Counted from the stretch's first letter, positions 24,397-33,499 are shown. The stretch: DNA of 34,772 nt from Phaeobacter sp. (GCF_022825805.1 NZ_JAJDWC010000085.1:1-34772), one strand, 5' to 3'. Made by a program: numbers and translations. The notes: generated by a model from the sequence alone, not told the origin.

Positions 24397-25377
24397 ATGA
24401 AATTGACCCTGACCCGGCGCGCCCTGATGGCGGCGACCGCCGCAACAACGCTGGCGTTTGCAGCACCTGTGGCCGCGGAAGAGGCGGTGGACAGCATCCA
24501 CTTTCTGATCCCCGGTGGCGCTGGCGGCGGCTGGGACGGCACCGCACGTGGCACCGGAGAGGCCCTGACGAAGGCTGGCCTGGTCGGCACCGCGTCTTAC
24601 GAAAACATGTCCGGCGGTGGTGGCGGCAAAGCCATCGGCTATCTGATCGAAAACGCAGAAAGCAACCATGGCACGCTGATGGTGAACTCCACCCCCATCG
24701 TGATCCGCTCGTTGACGGGCGTGTTTCCACACAACTTCCGCGATCTGACCATGGTGGCGGGCACCATCGGTGACTATGCCGCGATTGTTGTCGGCAAGGA
24801 CAGCGCCATCAATTCGATGACAGATCTTGTTGCCGCCTATCAGGCCGATCCGCGCGGCACAGCCATCGGCGGCGGTTCGGTGCCCGGTGGCATGGACCAC
24901 CTGGTGGCAGCCATGGTGATGAAGGCCGCAGGCGAAGAGCCAACAGCGGTGAAATACATCCCCTATGACGCCGGTGGGGTGGCTATGGCCGCGCTGCTGT
25001 CGGGCGAAATCGCCGCTCTGTCCACCGGGTTCTCCGAGGCGGTCGATCTGGCCAATGCCGGAGAGGTGAAGATCATTGGCGTCACCGCCGATGAGCGTGT
25101 CGCGGCCTATGAGGACGCACCAACAATGAAAGAGCAGGGCATTGACGCGACATTCGTCAACTGGCGTGGGTTCTTTGGCGCGCCGGATCTGCCCGCCGAG
25201 AAAGCCGAAGCCTACCGTGCTGCGCTGGAAAAGATGTATGACACTCCCGAATGGGAAGAAGTCCGTGCCCGCAACGGCTGGGTCAACATCCACAACAGCG
25301 GCGATGATTTTGTCAGCTTCCTGGAAGGCCAGGAAGAAATCATCCGCAACCTGATGCAGGAACTGGGTTTCCTCTAA
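24397..25377 (+). CDS. tctC: Tripartite tricarboxylate transporter binding protein TctC
   Basis: This 326-residue periplasmic binding protein is of the TctC (Bug) family. A signal peptide covers residues 1-27 (TRRALMAATAATTLAFAAPV, cleaved near VAA/EEA), with a twin-Arg pair that is not a full Tat consensus. The mature protein has the family's glycine-rich ligand loop near IHFLIPGGAGGGWDGTAR and the later segment GGSVPGGMDHLVAA. It binds carboxylates (citrate and others in characterised systems) for TctAB. GGGAGGAG precedes the ATG. It heads the operon and is divergent from tctD, its likely regulator. The substrate cannot be read from sequence. Confidence 0.92.
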   Translation: MKLTLTRRALMAATAATTLAFAAPVAAEEAVDSIHFLIPGGAGGGWDGTARGTGEALTKAGLVGTASYENMSGGGGGKAIGYLIENAESNHGTLMVNSTPIVIRSLTGVFPHNFRDLTMVAGTIGDYAAIVVGKDSAINSMTDLVAAYQADPRGTAIGGGSVPGGMDHLVAAMVMKAAGEEPTAVKYIPYDAGGVAMAALLSGEIAALSTGFSEAVDLANAGEVKIIGVTADERVAAYEDAPTMKEQGIDATFVNWRGFFGAPDLPAEKAEAYRAALEKMYDTPEWEEVRARNGWVNIHNSGDDFVSFLEGQEEIIRNLMQELGFL

Positions 25378-25459
25378 ACCCTGACCGGCGGCATGGCCGA
25401 TCCCTGTGGTCGGTCATGCTCGCCTCTTGCCCGTGCTCGCCTCTGCCTCTTGCTCGCAG

Positions 25460-25479
25460 GACAGGCCGAGTGGCCTGTC
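25460..25479 (+). promoter_or_regulatory. Strong hairpin in the tctC-tctB spacer
   Basis: GACAGGCC (25460-25467) and GGCCTGTC (25472-25479) form a perfect 8-bp stem with a GAGT loop, inside the 168-base gap between tctC and tctB. There is no U tract. It probably stabilises the tctC message or reduces read-through so that the binding protein exceeds the permease. Confidence 0.6.
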
Positions 25480-25545
25480 GGCCACGATGGCACCGCAGCA
25501 CCGCAACATCATTCACATTGTTTTCGACCCGAAGGGAGGAGCCCC

Positions 25546-26040
25546 ATGGCGCTCGACCGATGGATCGCACTGGTCATTTTGATGATCAGTCTCCTGTATG
25601 GCTATACGGCCTTCTTCACCATGGATGCGGGCCTGCCGCCATTCATGAAATTCAACGCCATCTGGCCCAGCACCTTCCCCAAGGGCCTGTCGGTTCTGGC
25701 CATGCTATGTGCGCTGCTCATTTTGCTGTCGCCGTCGCAGGGGCGCACCGAGCCAAAGCCGGGTGACATCGATTACCGCCGCCTGACGGATTACAAACTC
25801 GGACAGGCGCTGATCCTGTTGGCGCTGATGGTGGCCTATGCGCTGCTGTTGCGCCCGGCGGGTTTTCTGCTCTCCACCGTGGGGTTCCTGGTGATCAGCT
25901 CGCTGGTTCTGGGGGAACGCAAGCTGCATGTCCTTATCCCGGTCGCTGTGATCGCCGCTGTGGTCGTGTGGTATCTGGTGCAACAGGTGTTGGGGATCTA
26001 CCTGCGCCCGCTGCCGCTGTTTCTGACCAACGGAGGCTGA
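25546..26040 (+). CDS. tctB: Tripartite tricarboxylate transporter small permease TctB
   Basis: This 164-residue inner-membrane protein has four hydrophobic helices (WIALVILMISLLYGYTAFF at the N-terminus; two in the middle, separated by a charged loop; one near the C-terminus). This is the normal TctB layout. AAGGGAGGAG lies 5-14 bases before the ATG at 25546; the frame is open further upstream but without a better start. It is followed after one base by tctA. It is the poorly conserved accessory membrane subunit of the TTT transporter. Confidence 0.88.
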   Translation: MALDRWIALVILMISLLYGYTAFFTMDAGLPPFMKFNAIWPSTFPKGLSVLAMLCALLILLSPSQGRTEPKPGDIDYRRLTDYKLGQALILLALMVAYALLLRPAGFLLSTVGFLVISSLVLGERKLHVLIPVAVIAAVVVWYLVQQVLGIYLRPLPLFLTNGG

Positions 26041-26041
26041 C

Positions 26042-27559
26042 ATGTTAGACGGCATTCTGATTGGCCTCAGCACGGCCTTTTCGCTCAGCAATCTGTTGAT
26101 GGTGATCGGAGGCTGCCTGATCGGCACCTTCATCGGCATGTTGCCCGGCCTTGGCCCGATGAGCATCATTTCCATCATGATCCCGGTTGCGATCTCCATC
26201 GGTGATCCGTCAGCAGCGCTGATCTTGTTGGCAGGGGTCTATTATGGTGCGATCTTTGGCGGCTCCACATCGTCGATCCTGATCAACGCACCGGGGGTGG
26301 CCTCGACCGTGGCGACCTCCTTTGATGGCTATCCGCTGGCGCGCCAGGGCAAGGCCGGTAAGGCCCTGACAGTGGCGGCGATCTCATCCTTTTGTGGCGG
26401 CAGCATCGGTGCAATCCTGTTGATGATCTTTGCACCCGCACTGGCCAGTGTGGCGCTGCTGTTCCACTCGGCTGAGTATTTCGCCCTGATGGTGGTTGGT
26501 CTGTCGGCCATCGCGGCCTTTGCGGGCACCGGCCAGGTGGTGAAGGCGCTGTTGATGACCGTCTTGGGGCTGATCATGGCCACGGTCGGCGAGGGCGCAT
26601 TGTTCAACATGCCGCGCTTCACCATGGGCATCATGGATCTGCAATCGGGCTTTGGTTTCATCACTTTGGCGATGGCGATGTTTGCCCTGCCAGAGGCGCT
26701 CTATCTGGTGCTGGATCCCAGCCGTTCCCGGACAGAGGGCGGCAACAGTGAAATCAAGGATCTGCGCATCAGCAAAGCGGAAGCCAAATCCATCGCGCCG
26801 GTCATTGGCCGTCAGTCGATCCAGGGGTTCCTGGTGGGCGTGCTGCCCGGTGCCGGGGCGACCATCGCGTCATTCTTGGGCTATGCGGTGGAACGCAACA
26901 TCGCCCCGAAGGAGGAGCAGGCGCAATTCGGCAAAGGCGCGATCAAAGGTCTCGCGGCCCCCGAAAGTGCCAATAACGCCGCCTGTACCGGTTCCTTTGT
27001 GCCCTTGCTGACGCTTGGTATTCCGGGATCGGGCACAACGGCGATCCTGTTGGGGGCGCTGATCGCGCTCAATGTGTCGCCGGGTCCGCGCCTGATGGTG
27101 GATGAGCCGCAGATTTTCTGGGCGGTCATCATCTCCATGTATGTGGGCAATCTGATCCTGTTGATCCTGAACCTGCCGCTGATCCCCTATATCGCAAAGG
27201 TGCTGGCCGTTCCGCGCAACTATCTGATCCCGTTCATCTTCTTCTTTACCCTGATGGGCGCTTATATCGGGCAGAACAACGCGACAGAACTGCTGATCCT
27301 CGTGGGGCTGGGTGTCTGTGCCACCGTGCTGCGGTTTGCGGATTATCCGCTGGCGCCGCTGCTGATCGGGTTCATCCTCGGTTCGATGCTGGAGGATAAC
27401 TTCTCCCGCTCCATGCAGCTTTATGATGGGCTTGGCTTCTTGATGGAGCGGCCGATGACCATTGGCTTGTTGGGGTTTGCGATGATCCTGGTGATCCTGC
27501 CGGGCTATCGCGCCCGCCGTGCGCGCCTGCGCCAGGCTGGGGTAGCTGACGGCGACTGA
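26042..27559 (+). CDS. tctA: Tripartite tricarboxylate transporter large permease TctA
   Basis: This 505-residue polytopic inner-membrane protein has the two conserved TctA glycine-rich repeats: GTFIGMLPGLGPMSIISIMI near residue 30 and FLVGVLPGAGATIASFLGYA near 260. YYGAIFGGSTSSILINAPG and LTLGIPGSGTTAILLGAL are also present. Length matches the family. It is the transport subunit, energised by the ion gradient, receiving substrate from TctC. CGGAGG lies just before the ATG. It is the last gene of tctCBA and is followed by a terminator-like hairpin. Confidence 0.94.
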   Translation: MLDGILIGLSTAFSLSNLLMVIGGCLIGTFIGMLPGLGPMSIISIMIPVAISIGDPSAALILLAGVYYGAIFGGSTSSILINAPGVASTVATSFDGYPLARQGKAGKALTVAAISSFCGGSIGAILLMIFAPALASVALLFHSAEYFALMVVGLSAIAAFAGTGQVVKALLMTVLGLIMATVGEGALFNMPRFTMGIMDLQSGFGFITLAMAMFALPEALYLVLDPSRSRTEGGNSEIKDLRISKAEAKSIAPVIGRQSIQGFLVGVLPGAGATIASFLGYAVERNIAPKEEQAQFGKGAIKGLAAPESANNAACTGSFVPLLTLGIPGSGTTAILLGALIALNVSPGPRLMVDEPQIFWAVIISMYVGNLILLILNLPLIPYIAKVLAVPRNYLIPFIFFFTLMGAYIGQNNATELLILVGLGVCATVLRFADYPLAPLLIGFILGSMLEDNFSRSMQLYDGLGFLMERPMTIGLLGFAMILVILPGYRARRARLRQAGVADGD

Positions 27560-27608
27560 TCCCAGATTATCAGGCCATATGGTGATCAGGTCATCACGGT
27601 AATGATTT

Positions 27609-27653
27609 ACAGGGCTGCCCCAACGTCGCAAGACGTGGTCCGGGTGGCCCTGT
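27609..27653 (+). terminator. Long stem-loop after tctA
   Basis: ACAGGGC (27609-27615) pairs with GCCCTGT (27647-27653), and an inner stem ACGTC-GCAA-GACGT caps the structure with a GNRA loop. A short TTT follows. It lies between the convergent tctA and AEC genes and would serve mainly the rightward transcript; the weak U run makes it a partial terminator. Confidence 0.6.
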
Positions 27654-27677
27654 TTGCATTGGTGGATCAGCCCAAGA

Positions 27678-28610
27678 TTAGCCCAGTATCAGCAACCAGA
27701 ACCACACCGTAACGATACAGGCGCCTGTCGCGATCAACACCGAAGAGGCCGCAACCCGTTTGGCGCGACCATACATATTGGCAAAGATATAGGCGTTGAA
27801 CCCGGGCGCCATCGCCGCATTCAATACTGCCGAGCGGAACAAATCCGTTTGCACCTGCAGGGTTGTGCCCATCAGCCACACGATGGCGGGGTGCGCCAAC
27901 AACGAGATCGCACAGACATAGAAAATCGTGCGCAGATCGCCTTCGGGTTTGTATTGAACCAGCACGCCGCCCAGAGCAAACAGCGCCGCAGGCAGCGCCG
28001 CCCGGATCACCAGCGACAGCGCCTCGTCCACCGCTTGTGGGATCCAGATGCCGGAGATATTCACCACAAACCCCAGCGCAATTGCCAAAATCAGCACATT
28101 GCGGAACATCGCGTTCAACACGGCTTTGACGGTCGCAACACCGCCAGCGCCCTTGTTGCGCACGATCTCCATCACAGTGATGCCAAGGCCGTAACAGAAC
28201 GGCGAATGAAAGGCGATGATGGCGAAATTGCCGGTCAGATTGTCCGCGCCATAGGCCCGTTCGGTGATGGGCAGCCCCAACAGAACTGTGTTGGAAAACA
28301 GGCAACAGAACCCGATCGCCACGCAGTCTTCCCAGTCCCGCTGAAACAGCACCCGCGCACCCAGGATGCCAAGCCCAAAACAAAGCCCCGCACCGGTATA
28401 AAAGCTGATCAGCAGACCAGGGTCGAAACTCGCCGACAGATCCAGCGTCGCGATGGCGCGAAACAGCAGACAGGGGATGGCAAAACTCTGGGTGAAGCGC
28501 ATCAGCCCGTCGATTTGTTCCGCCTGGAAAAAGCCCCGGCGGGTGGCCACATAGCCTGCGCCGATCACCAAAAAGACCGGCAGAATGACATCAACAAGAC
28601 TCTGAAACAT
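27678..28610 (-). CDS. AEC-family permease (auxin efflux carrier superfamily)
   Basis: This inner-membrane transporter of about 310 residues has ten hydrophobic helices in two five-helix halves. It has the opening SLVDVILPVFLVIGAGYVA and the central polar loop (about 160-175) typical of bacterial AEC proteins, related to malonate or malate carriers. I chose the ATG at 28610, which has GAGAG nine bases upstream; an ATG at 28619 is the alternative. It lies 64 bases downstream of the MBL hydrolase gene on the same strand and may be the last gene of that transcript. Substrate unknown, probably an organic anion. Confidence 0.87.
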   Translation of the reverse strand: MFQSLVDVILPVFLVIGAGYVATRRGFFQAEQIDGLMRFTQSFAIPCLLFRAIATLDLSASFDPGLLISFYTGAGLCFGLGILGARVLFQRDWEDCVAIGFCCLFSNTVLLGLPITERAYGADNLTGNFAIIAFHSPFCYGLGITVMEIVRNKGAGGVATVKAVLNAMFRNVLILAIALGFVVNISGIWIPQAVDEALSLVIRAALPAALFALGGVLVQYKPEGDLRTIFYVCAISLLAHPAIVWLMGTTLQVQTDLFRSAVLNAAMAPGFNAYIFANMYGRAKRVAASSVLIATGACIVTVWFWLLILG

Positions 28611-28674
28611 AGCTGCCATCTCTCAGGCAAAAGGATGGGACAGCGCAAGCAGGGTCAAAACGCTGTGGATCGGC

Positions 28675-29472
28675 TCAAATATCGTAGGTGATCACCATGC
28701 CATCATAGGCAGGTTCAATGTGATCAGGGGTTTCATCCGCAACCTGGGCGTAATCCAGATCGATGTGCATATTGGTCAGCACGGCTCGGCGTGGGCCCAT
28801 CCGCTCGATCCAGTCCAGCGCCTCATCCAGACACAAATGGGTCGGATGTGGTTTGCGTCGCAGCGCATCCAGGATCCAGCAGTCCAAGTCTTGCAATTCG
28901 ACCAGCGCGGCATCGGGGATTTTCACCACATCTGGCAGATAGGCGAGATCGCCGATCCGAAAGCCCAAGGCATCAATGGAGCCGTGGTTGACCAAAAAGG
29001 GGCGCAGCGTGATGTCGCCGCCGGGGCCGCTGATGGTCAGCGGGCCATCGATCTGGCGCAGGTCCAGGATTGGCGGGTAGGGCGAGCCTTCGGGCTGGAT
29101 GAACGCATAGCCAAAGCGCGACAGCAATGCGTTTTGCGTGTCACCATCGGCATAGACTGGCACCCGCTCGCGCATGTTGAAGACGATCATGCGCAGATCA
29201 TCGATGCCATGGACGTGATCGGCATGGGAATGGGTATAGACCACACCGTCTAGCCGTCCGATGCCCGCGTCCAGCAATTGGCTGCGCATGTCGGGGGTGG
29301 TGTCGATCAGAACGGTGGTGGTGCCCTCCGGCCCCTCGCGTTCGACCAGCAAGGAACAGCGCCGCCGCTGGTTGCGCGGATTGGTCGGATCGCAATCCCC
29401 CCAATGGCCGCCCAACCGGGGCACCCCGCCAGAGGAGCCGCAGCCCAGAATGGTAAAGCGCAGCGCCCCCAT
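28675..29472 (-). CDS. PhnP-like metallo-beta-lactamase-fold hydrolase
   Basis: This 265-residue cytoplasmic MBL-fold protein is of the PhnP/RNase Z-like group. The metal motif HSHADH is at residues 81-86 (YTHSHADHVHGIDDLR), with further ligands in VNHGSIDALGF and the C-terminal NMHIDLDY. The opening FTILGCGSSGGVPR is typical. PhnP is a phosphodiesterase for cyclic phosphate esters; here no phosphonate genes are near, and the pairing with tatD (TGATG overlap) is the common arrangement in alphaproteobacteria. The exact substrate is unknown. Confidence 0.87.
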   Translation of the reverse strand: MGALRFTILGCGSSGGVPRLGGHWGDCDPTNPRNQRRRCSLLVEREGPEGTTTVLIDTTPDMRSQLLDAGIGRLDGVVYTHSHADHVHGIDDLRMIVFNMRERVPVYADGDTQNALLSRFGYAFIQPEGSPYPPILDLRQIDGPLTISGPGGDITLRPFLVNHGSIDALGFRIGDLAYLPDVVKIPDAALVELQDLDCWILDALRRKPHPTHLCLDEALDWIERMGPRRAVLTNMHIDLDYAQVADETPDHIEPAYDGMVITYDI

Positions 29473-30293
29473 CAGGCGGCAGCCTCATATTGCGCGGCTT
29501 TCCAGAACAGGCGGTCGAAATTGGCTTGAGTCTGGGCCGCAAACTGCGCGTAGTCCACGCCAAAGACCTCGGCACCCACCCGCGCTGTATGGGCGGTATA
29601 GGCCGGTTCGTTGCGCTTGCCGCGATAGGGCGGTGGCGCCAGATAGGGCGCATCGGTTTCCACCAGAACGCGCTCCAGCGGCGCGGTGGCAAAGATATCG
29701 CGCAGCTCCTGGCTCTTCGGGAAGGCCGCAATCCCCGACATCGACAGGTAAAATCCCAGATCAACAGCAGCCTGTGCCAGCTCTGCAGATGAGGAAAAAC
29801 AGTGCATCACACAGCTGAACGCGCCTTTATCCATTTCCTCGCGCAGGATCGCAGCCATATCATCATCGGCATCGCGGGAATGGATGATCAGGGGCAGGCC
29901 GGTTTCGCGCGCCGCGGCAATATGGATGCGCAGCGACTGTTTCTGCAGCTCGGCGCTGTCGGCGGTGTAGTGGTAATCAAGCCCGGTTTCCCCGATGCCG
30001 ACAAATTTTGGATGCTGCGCCAGCGCCACCAGCCCCTCGACCGAGGCCATCGGCTCGCTTGCCACGCTCATCGGATGGGTGCCAGCGGCGTAAAACACGG
30101 GCGCATGGCTTTCCGCGATGGCGCGCACCGTCGGTTCGTTGCGCAGTTTGGTGCAGATCGTGACCATGCGGGTCACGCCCGCCTCTGCAGCCCGATCCAT
30201 CAACGCATCCAATTCGCCGTCGAAATCCGGAAAATCCAGATGGCAATGACTGTCAGTGATCGCGGGGGGGGTCTTGGAAAGGCTCTCGGTCAT
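29472..30293 (-). CDS. tatD: TatD-family metal-dependent hydrolase
   Basis: This 273-residue cytoplasmic TIM-barrel hydrolase is of the TatD family; characterised members are 3'-5' DNases or act in DNA quality control. Metal and active-site motifs are TDSHCHLDFPDFDGEL near the N-terminus, GETGLDYHY, IIHSRDADDDM, VMHCFSSS and VETDAPYLAPPPYRGKRNEP. Length is normal. It lies 54 bases after holB and overlaps the MBL gene by one base. This holB-tatD-MBL order is conserved in many alphaproteobacteria. Confidence 0.93.
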   Translation of the reverse strand: MTESLSKTPPAITDSHCHLDFPDFDGELDALMDRAAEAGVTRMVTICTKLRNEPTVRAIAESHAPVFYAAGTHPMSVASEPMASVEGLVALAQHPKFVGIGETGLDYHYTADSAELQKQSLRIHIAAARETGLPLIIHSRDADDDMAAILREEMDKGAFSCVMHCFSSSAELAQAAVDLGFYLSMSGIAAFPKSQELRDIFATAPLERVLVETDAPYLAPPPYRGKRNEPAYTAHTARVGAEVFGVDYAQFAAQTQANFDRLFWKAAQYEAAA

Positions 30294-30347
30294 ACCTGCT
30301 CTCTGTCGCGTCCAGCGGGAGATCCGGGGCAGCAGATCCCGGACGGA

Positions 30348-31484
30348 TCAGCGTGCCGCAGTTTCCTGCATCTTGAAAACCGTATCTAGAACAAGCGCAG
30401 CCGGGTCAAGGTTCACCGCCTGACCATGACGCATCCGTGCAGTGACCTGTGCTGCCAGATCAGCCCAGGCGCGCGATTTGGCCAGGGTGGGGGAAAGCCG
30501 CGTCAGGATCGCGCCCTCCTGCGGAGCGGCCTCTGGCAGCGGCGGCTGACCTGTGGCACCGGTGCGCGCGAGCCGGGCCAAAACGGTGTCGATCAGCGTC
30601 AGCAACAGTTCGAATTTTTCCGCACCACCGCGTTGGGCCGCTTGCTCGGCCAGCGCCATCGCCCGCTGTCTGTCCATCCGTGGCATCGTGTCCAGCAGCC
30701 GCATCAGATCGCCATAGGCCGCCAGACCGCCAAGGTTCAACAGCCGCAGCGCAGCCCCCACAGATCCATTGGCCAGCGCGGCCAGATGCGCGGTCTGTTC
30801 GGGCAGCTCGGCACCAGCCTGGGCCAGCGCCGCCTGCATATCATCGGGGCCCAAAGGCGCAAACCGCAGCAGACGGCAACGCGAGCGGATGGTGGGCAGC
30901 AACCGGGAGGGCTGATGCGATATCAAGAGCAGCGTTGTGCGGGCGGGGGGCTCTTCGAGCATTTTCAGCAGCGCATTTGCAGCGCTGGTGTTCATGTCAT
31001 CCGCTGCATCAACAATCACCACCCGGCGTCCGCCATCGGTGGCCGACAGGCCAAAGAATTTATTGAGGCCGCGAATATCATCAACGACGATCTGATCGCG
31101 CAGCTTGCCCTTGTCGTTTACGCTGCGGGTGATTGACGCCAGTCCAGGTTCTGCCAGGGCCTGGATGCGATGCATAACCGGATGGTCTGCGCCGATGTCC
31201 AGCCCGGTTGCAGGTGGTGGCGCCCCAAACAAACTCGCCTCTCCCGAGCCACTCCCAGTCATGGGGGGCTGCGACAGCAGAAAGGCCGCAATCTTCCAGG
31301 CCAAAGTCGCCTTGCCGACACCCTGCGGACCGGTCAGCAACCAGCCATGGTGCAGCCGATCAGAGTTGAACGCCGTCAGAAAATCCTGCTCTGCCTGATG
31401 CTGACCGAACAGCTGCGCAGTGCTGCGAGGGTGCGGTGCGCCCGGGGTTTGATCGGCGCGCAGCGGCGCGTCATCCGCGCTCAT
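30348..31484 (-). CDS. holB: DNA polymerase III delta-prime subunit
   Basis: This 378-residue clamp-loader subunit has the P-loop GPQGVGKAT at 52-60 within LHHGWLLTGPQGVGKATLAW, the Asp-containing VVIVDAADDMNTSAANALLK segment (Walker B region, degenerate) and IRSRCRLLRF (the SRC motif of clamp-loader subunits). Residues 75-95 form a Gly/Ser-rich loop. It works with the tau and delta subunits to load the beta clamp. The ATG overlaps the tmk stop (ATGA). Confidence 0.92.
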   Translation of the reverse strand: MSADDAPLRADQTPGAPHPRSTAQLFGQHQAEQDFLTAFNSDRLHHGWLLTGPQGVGKATLAWKIAAFLLSQPPMTGSGSGEASLFGAPPPATGLDIGADHPVMHRIQALAEPGLASITRSVNDKGKLRDQIVVDDIRGLNKFFGLSATDGGRRVVIVDAADDMNTSAANALLKMLEEPPARTTLLLISHQPSRLLPTIRSRCRLLRFAPLGPDDMQAALAQAGAELPEQTAHLAALANGSVGAALRLLNLGGLAAYGDLMRLLDTMPRMDRQRAMALAEQAAQRGGAEKFELLLTLIDTVLARLARTGATGQPPLPEAAPQEGAILTRLSPTLAKSRAWADLAAQVTARMRHGQAVNLDPAALVLDTVFKMQETAAR

Positions 31485-32224
31485 GTCTTGGGGCTTTCAC
31501 TTTGGGTGGCTGGCAGCGCGTCTAGCACCACAGTCAGCACATCTTGCGCCACCAGATCGATGGGTCGGTCGCCATCAATAATCCGAAAGCGATCCGCAAA
31601 TTCCGTCGCCAGCGCCAGAAACCCCGCGCGCATCTGATGCTGCAGATCAGCGCCAAAATCTTCAAAACGTTCCTCGTGACCCTGCCGCCCTTTGGCGCGC
31701 GCCAGACCTTTGTCCGGGTCCATATCGATCAGGATGGTCAGATCCGGTTCATGGCCGATCATCAATTCGTGCAGTTGATCAACGCTGCCGCGCAAATCAC
31801 CGCGTGACAGGCCCTGATACATGCGCGTGCTGTCTGCAAACCGGTCACAGACCACCACTTGATCCGCCGCCAAAGCAGGCAGGATGCGCCGTTCCAGATG
31901 GTCCCTGCGTGCAGCCGTGAACAACAACAGCTCTGTTTCTGCGGACCATCGGTCGGGATCCCCCTCGAGCACGAGGCGGCGAATTTCCTCTGCCCCCTCA
32001 GAGCCGCCAGGCTCACGGGTGAGGACGACCTCGCGCCCACGGGCCGACAGCGCCTCCGCCAGCATCCGGCACTGGGTCGATTTGCCGGAACCATCGATGC
32101 CTTCGAACGTCACGAAAAGGCCACCGCGCCCAGTTGTTTGGTTTTCAGTCGCTTGGCTTTCAGTTGTCTGGTTTTCAGGCATTTGGTCTTCGGTGGTCTG
32201 GTCTTCTGAAGTCTTCTGCGTCAC
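31481..32224 (-). CDS. tmk: Thymidylate kinase with repeat-encoded N-terminal tail
   Basis: This 247-residue dTMP kinase makes dTDP from dTMP. The P-loop FEGIDGSGKST ends at residue 50, TREPGGSEGAEEIR follows near 69-82, and VVCDRFADSTRMYQG carries the DR(F/Y) motif. The family usually starts directly at the G-L-F-V-T-F-E-G segment; here about 34 extra residues rich in Thr, Glu, Gln and Asn precede it, built from five near-copies of a pentapeptide (T-T-E-N-Q type). The start is GTG at 32224, overlapping the dacC stop in GTGA, with GAGG six bases before, so the tail is probably translated. An internal ATG at 32185 would give a shorter tail. Confidence 0.92.
   Translation of the reverse strand: MTQKTSEDQTTEDQMPENQTTESQATENQTTGRGGLFVTFEGIDGSGKSTQCRMLAEALSARGREVVLTREPGGSEGAEEIRRLVLEGDPDRWSAETELLLFTAARRDHLERRILPALAADQVVVCDRFADSTRMYQGLSRGDLRGSVDQLHELMIGHEPDLTILIDMDPDKGLARAKGRQGHEERFEDFGADLQHQMRAGFLALATEFADRFRIIDGDRPIDLVAQDVLTVVLDALPATQSESPKT
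32138..32212 (-). repeat. Five degenerate 15-nt tandem repeats inside tmk
   Basis: Reading the coding strand, five consecutive 15-base units (for example ACCACCGAAGACCAA, ACAACTGAAAGCCAA, GCGACTGAAAACCAA) encode TSEDQ, TTEDQ, MPENQ, TTESQ and ATENQ. Period and frame are exact, and copies differ at 3-6 bases. The unit is in frame, so copy-number changes would lengthen or shorten the tail without breaking the gene. Confidence 0.85.
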
Positions 32225-33447
32225 TGGCTGGCCTCAGGTCCGGTCAGAAACCGTTTGATCAACACCTCTGCCGCGGTGCGAACCCGCACGGGGAAGCCAC
32301 CCATCGGGATGTCTTTCTCCGCCACAAGCGGCAGGCGCAGCTCGGGCAGCTCTTCGGGTTGCAACACCAGTTCGGCCAGGGGTTGCCCGGCGCTGATTGG
32401 CGCCTCAATTGGGCCGGTATAGACCACCTCTGCCGCAACGTCGCGGCCCGAAAGCGCGGGCAGCAGAATGCGGAAATCCTCGGACGGGACGAGCCCCACG
32501 GTCGCTTCTGCCCCGCGCCAGACCTCCGCGTTTGCCACAGGCACCCCGGCCTTCGCGACTGTTTTCTGGGCAAATTGGCGGAACGACCAATTGACGATGG
32601 CTTCGGCCTCTTCGGCGCGGGCACGGGTGCTGTCCAGCCCGGTGATGACGAAAATCACCCGCCGGTCGTCCTGTTTGGCGGAGCCGACCAGGCCATAGCC
32701 TGCCTCTGACGTATGACCTGTTTTCAGCCCATCCGCGCCGATCCCAAGCCCCAGCAGCGGGTTGCGATTGCGGGTGTTGGACGGCGCGCGCCCATCAAAT
32801 TCGAAGACTTTTTCGTTGAACAGCGGATAATATTCCGGGAAATCCTCGATCAGCCGCTGCGCCAGGATACCAAGATCCTCCACCGACATCCGATGACCCG
32901 CCGCAGGCCAGCCGTTGGAGTTGGTGAAGTTGGAGTTCATCATCCCCATGTCCTTCGCCCGCCGCGTCAGATAGCGGGCAAAACCCGCCTCTGTGCCATC
33001 CGGGCTCAGGGCTTCGGCAATGACCACGCAGGCATCATTGCCGGACAGCACGATGATCCCGCGGATCAGATCTTCGACCCGGACGCGGTCTTGCGTGTTC
33101 AGGAACATGGTCGAGCCCTTGTAGCTCATCGCATGTTCGCTGACCGGCAGCCGCTCATCGAGCGACAGGCGCCCATCACGGATCGCTTCGAACGCCACAT
33201 AGAGCGTCATCAGTTTGGACATTGACGCAGGCGGCAATGCCAGATCGGCGTTTTTGTCCAACAACACGGTGCCTGTGCCTTGATCAACCACAAACGCAGC
33301 CCGCGCCCGTGTGTCGAAGGCCGCGACAGACATCGCCGAGAGGCTGAGCATCAGCCCAGCTGCAACAGTCAGTGTGAGCCCGCCGCGCAAAGCGGATATG
33401 GCCCGGGACGAAACGGTTGGAAGAGAGGAAATGGCAGAGGAGATCAC
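32221..33447 (-). CDS. dacC: D-alanyl-D-alanine carboxypeptidase (DacC-type, S11 family)
   Basis: This 408-residue exported low-molecular-weight penicillin-binding protein has a signal segment at about residues 18-43 (ending SVAAFDT). Active-site motifs are S75-x-x-K78 in PASMSK, S135-G-N137 and K242-T-G244 (GLKTGHT). After about residue 285 comes the C-terminal beta-rich domain, ending in an amphipathic segment (AAEVLIKRFL) that would anchor it on the outer face of the inner membrane. It trims the terminal D-Ala of peptidoglycan pentapeptides. The start is GTG at 33447 with AGGGAAG upstream. It lies 52 bases after the SPOR gene and overlaps tmk by four bases. Confidence 0.93.
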   Translation of the reverse strand: MISSAISSLPTVSSRAISALRGGLTLTVAAGLMLSLSAMSVAAFDTRARAAFVVDQGTGTVLLDKNADLALPPASMSKLMTLYVAFEAIRDGRLSLDERLPVSEHAMSYKGSTMFLNTQDRVRVEDLIRGIIVLSGNDACVVIAEALSPDGTEAGFARYLTRRAKDMGMMNSNFTNSNGWPAAGHRMSVEDLGILAQRLIEDFPEYYPLFNEKVFEFDGRAPSNTRNRNPLLGLGIGADGLKTGHTSEAGYGLVGSAKQDDRRVIFVITGLDSTRARAEEAEAIVNWSFRQFAQKTVAKAGVPVANAEVWRGAEATVGLVPSEDFRILLPALSGRDVAAEVVYTGPIEAPISAGQPLAELVLQPEELPELRLPLVAEKDIPMGGFPVRVRTAAEVLIKRFLTGPEASQ

Positions 33448-33499
33448 GGTTCTTGCTTCCCTTATATCATCGCACGCACAGCGGTCAGATCGCGCGCCA

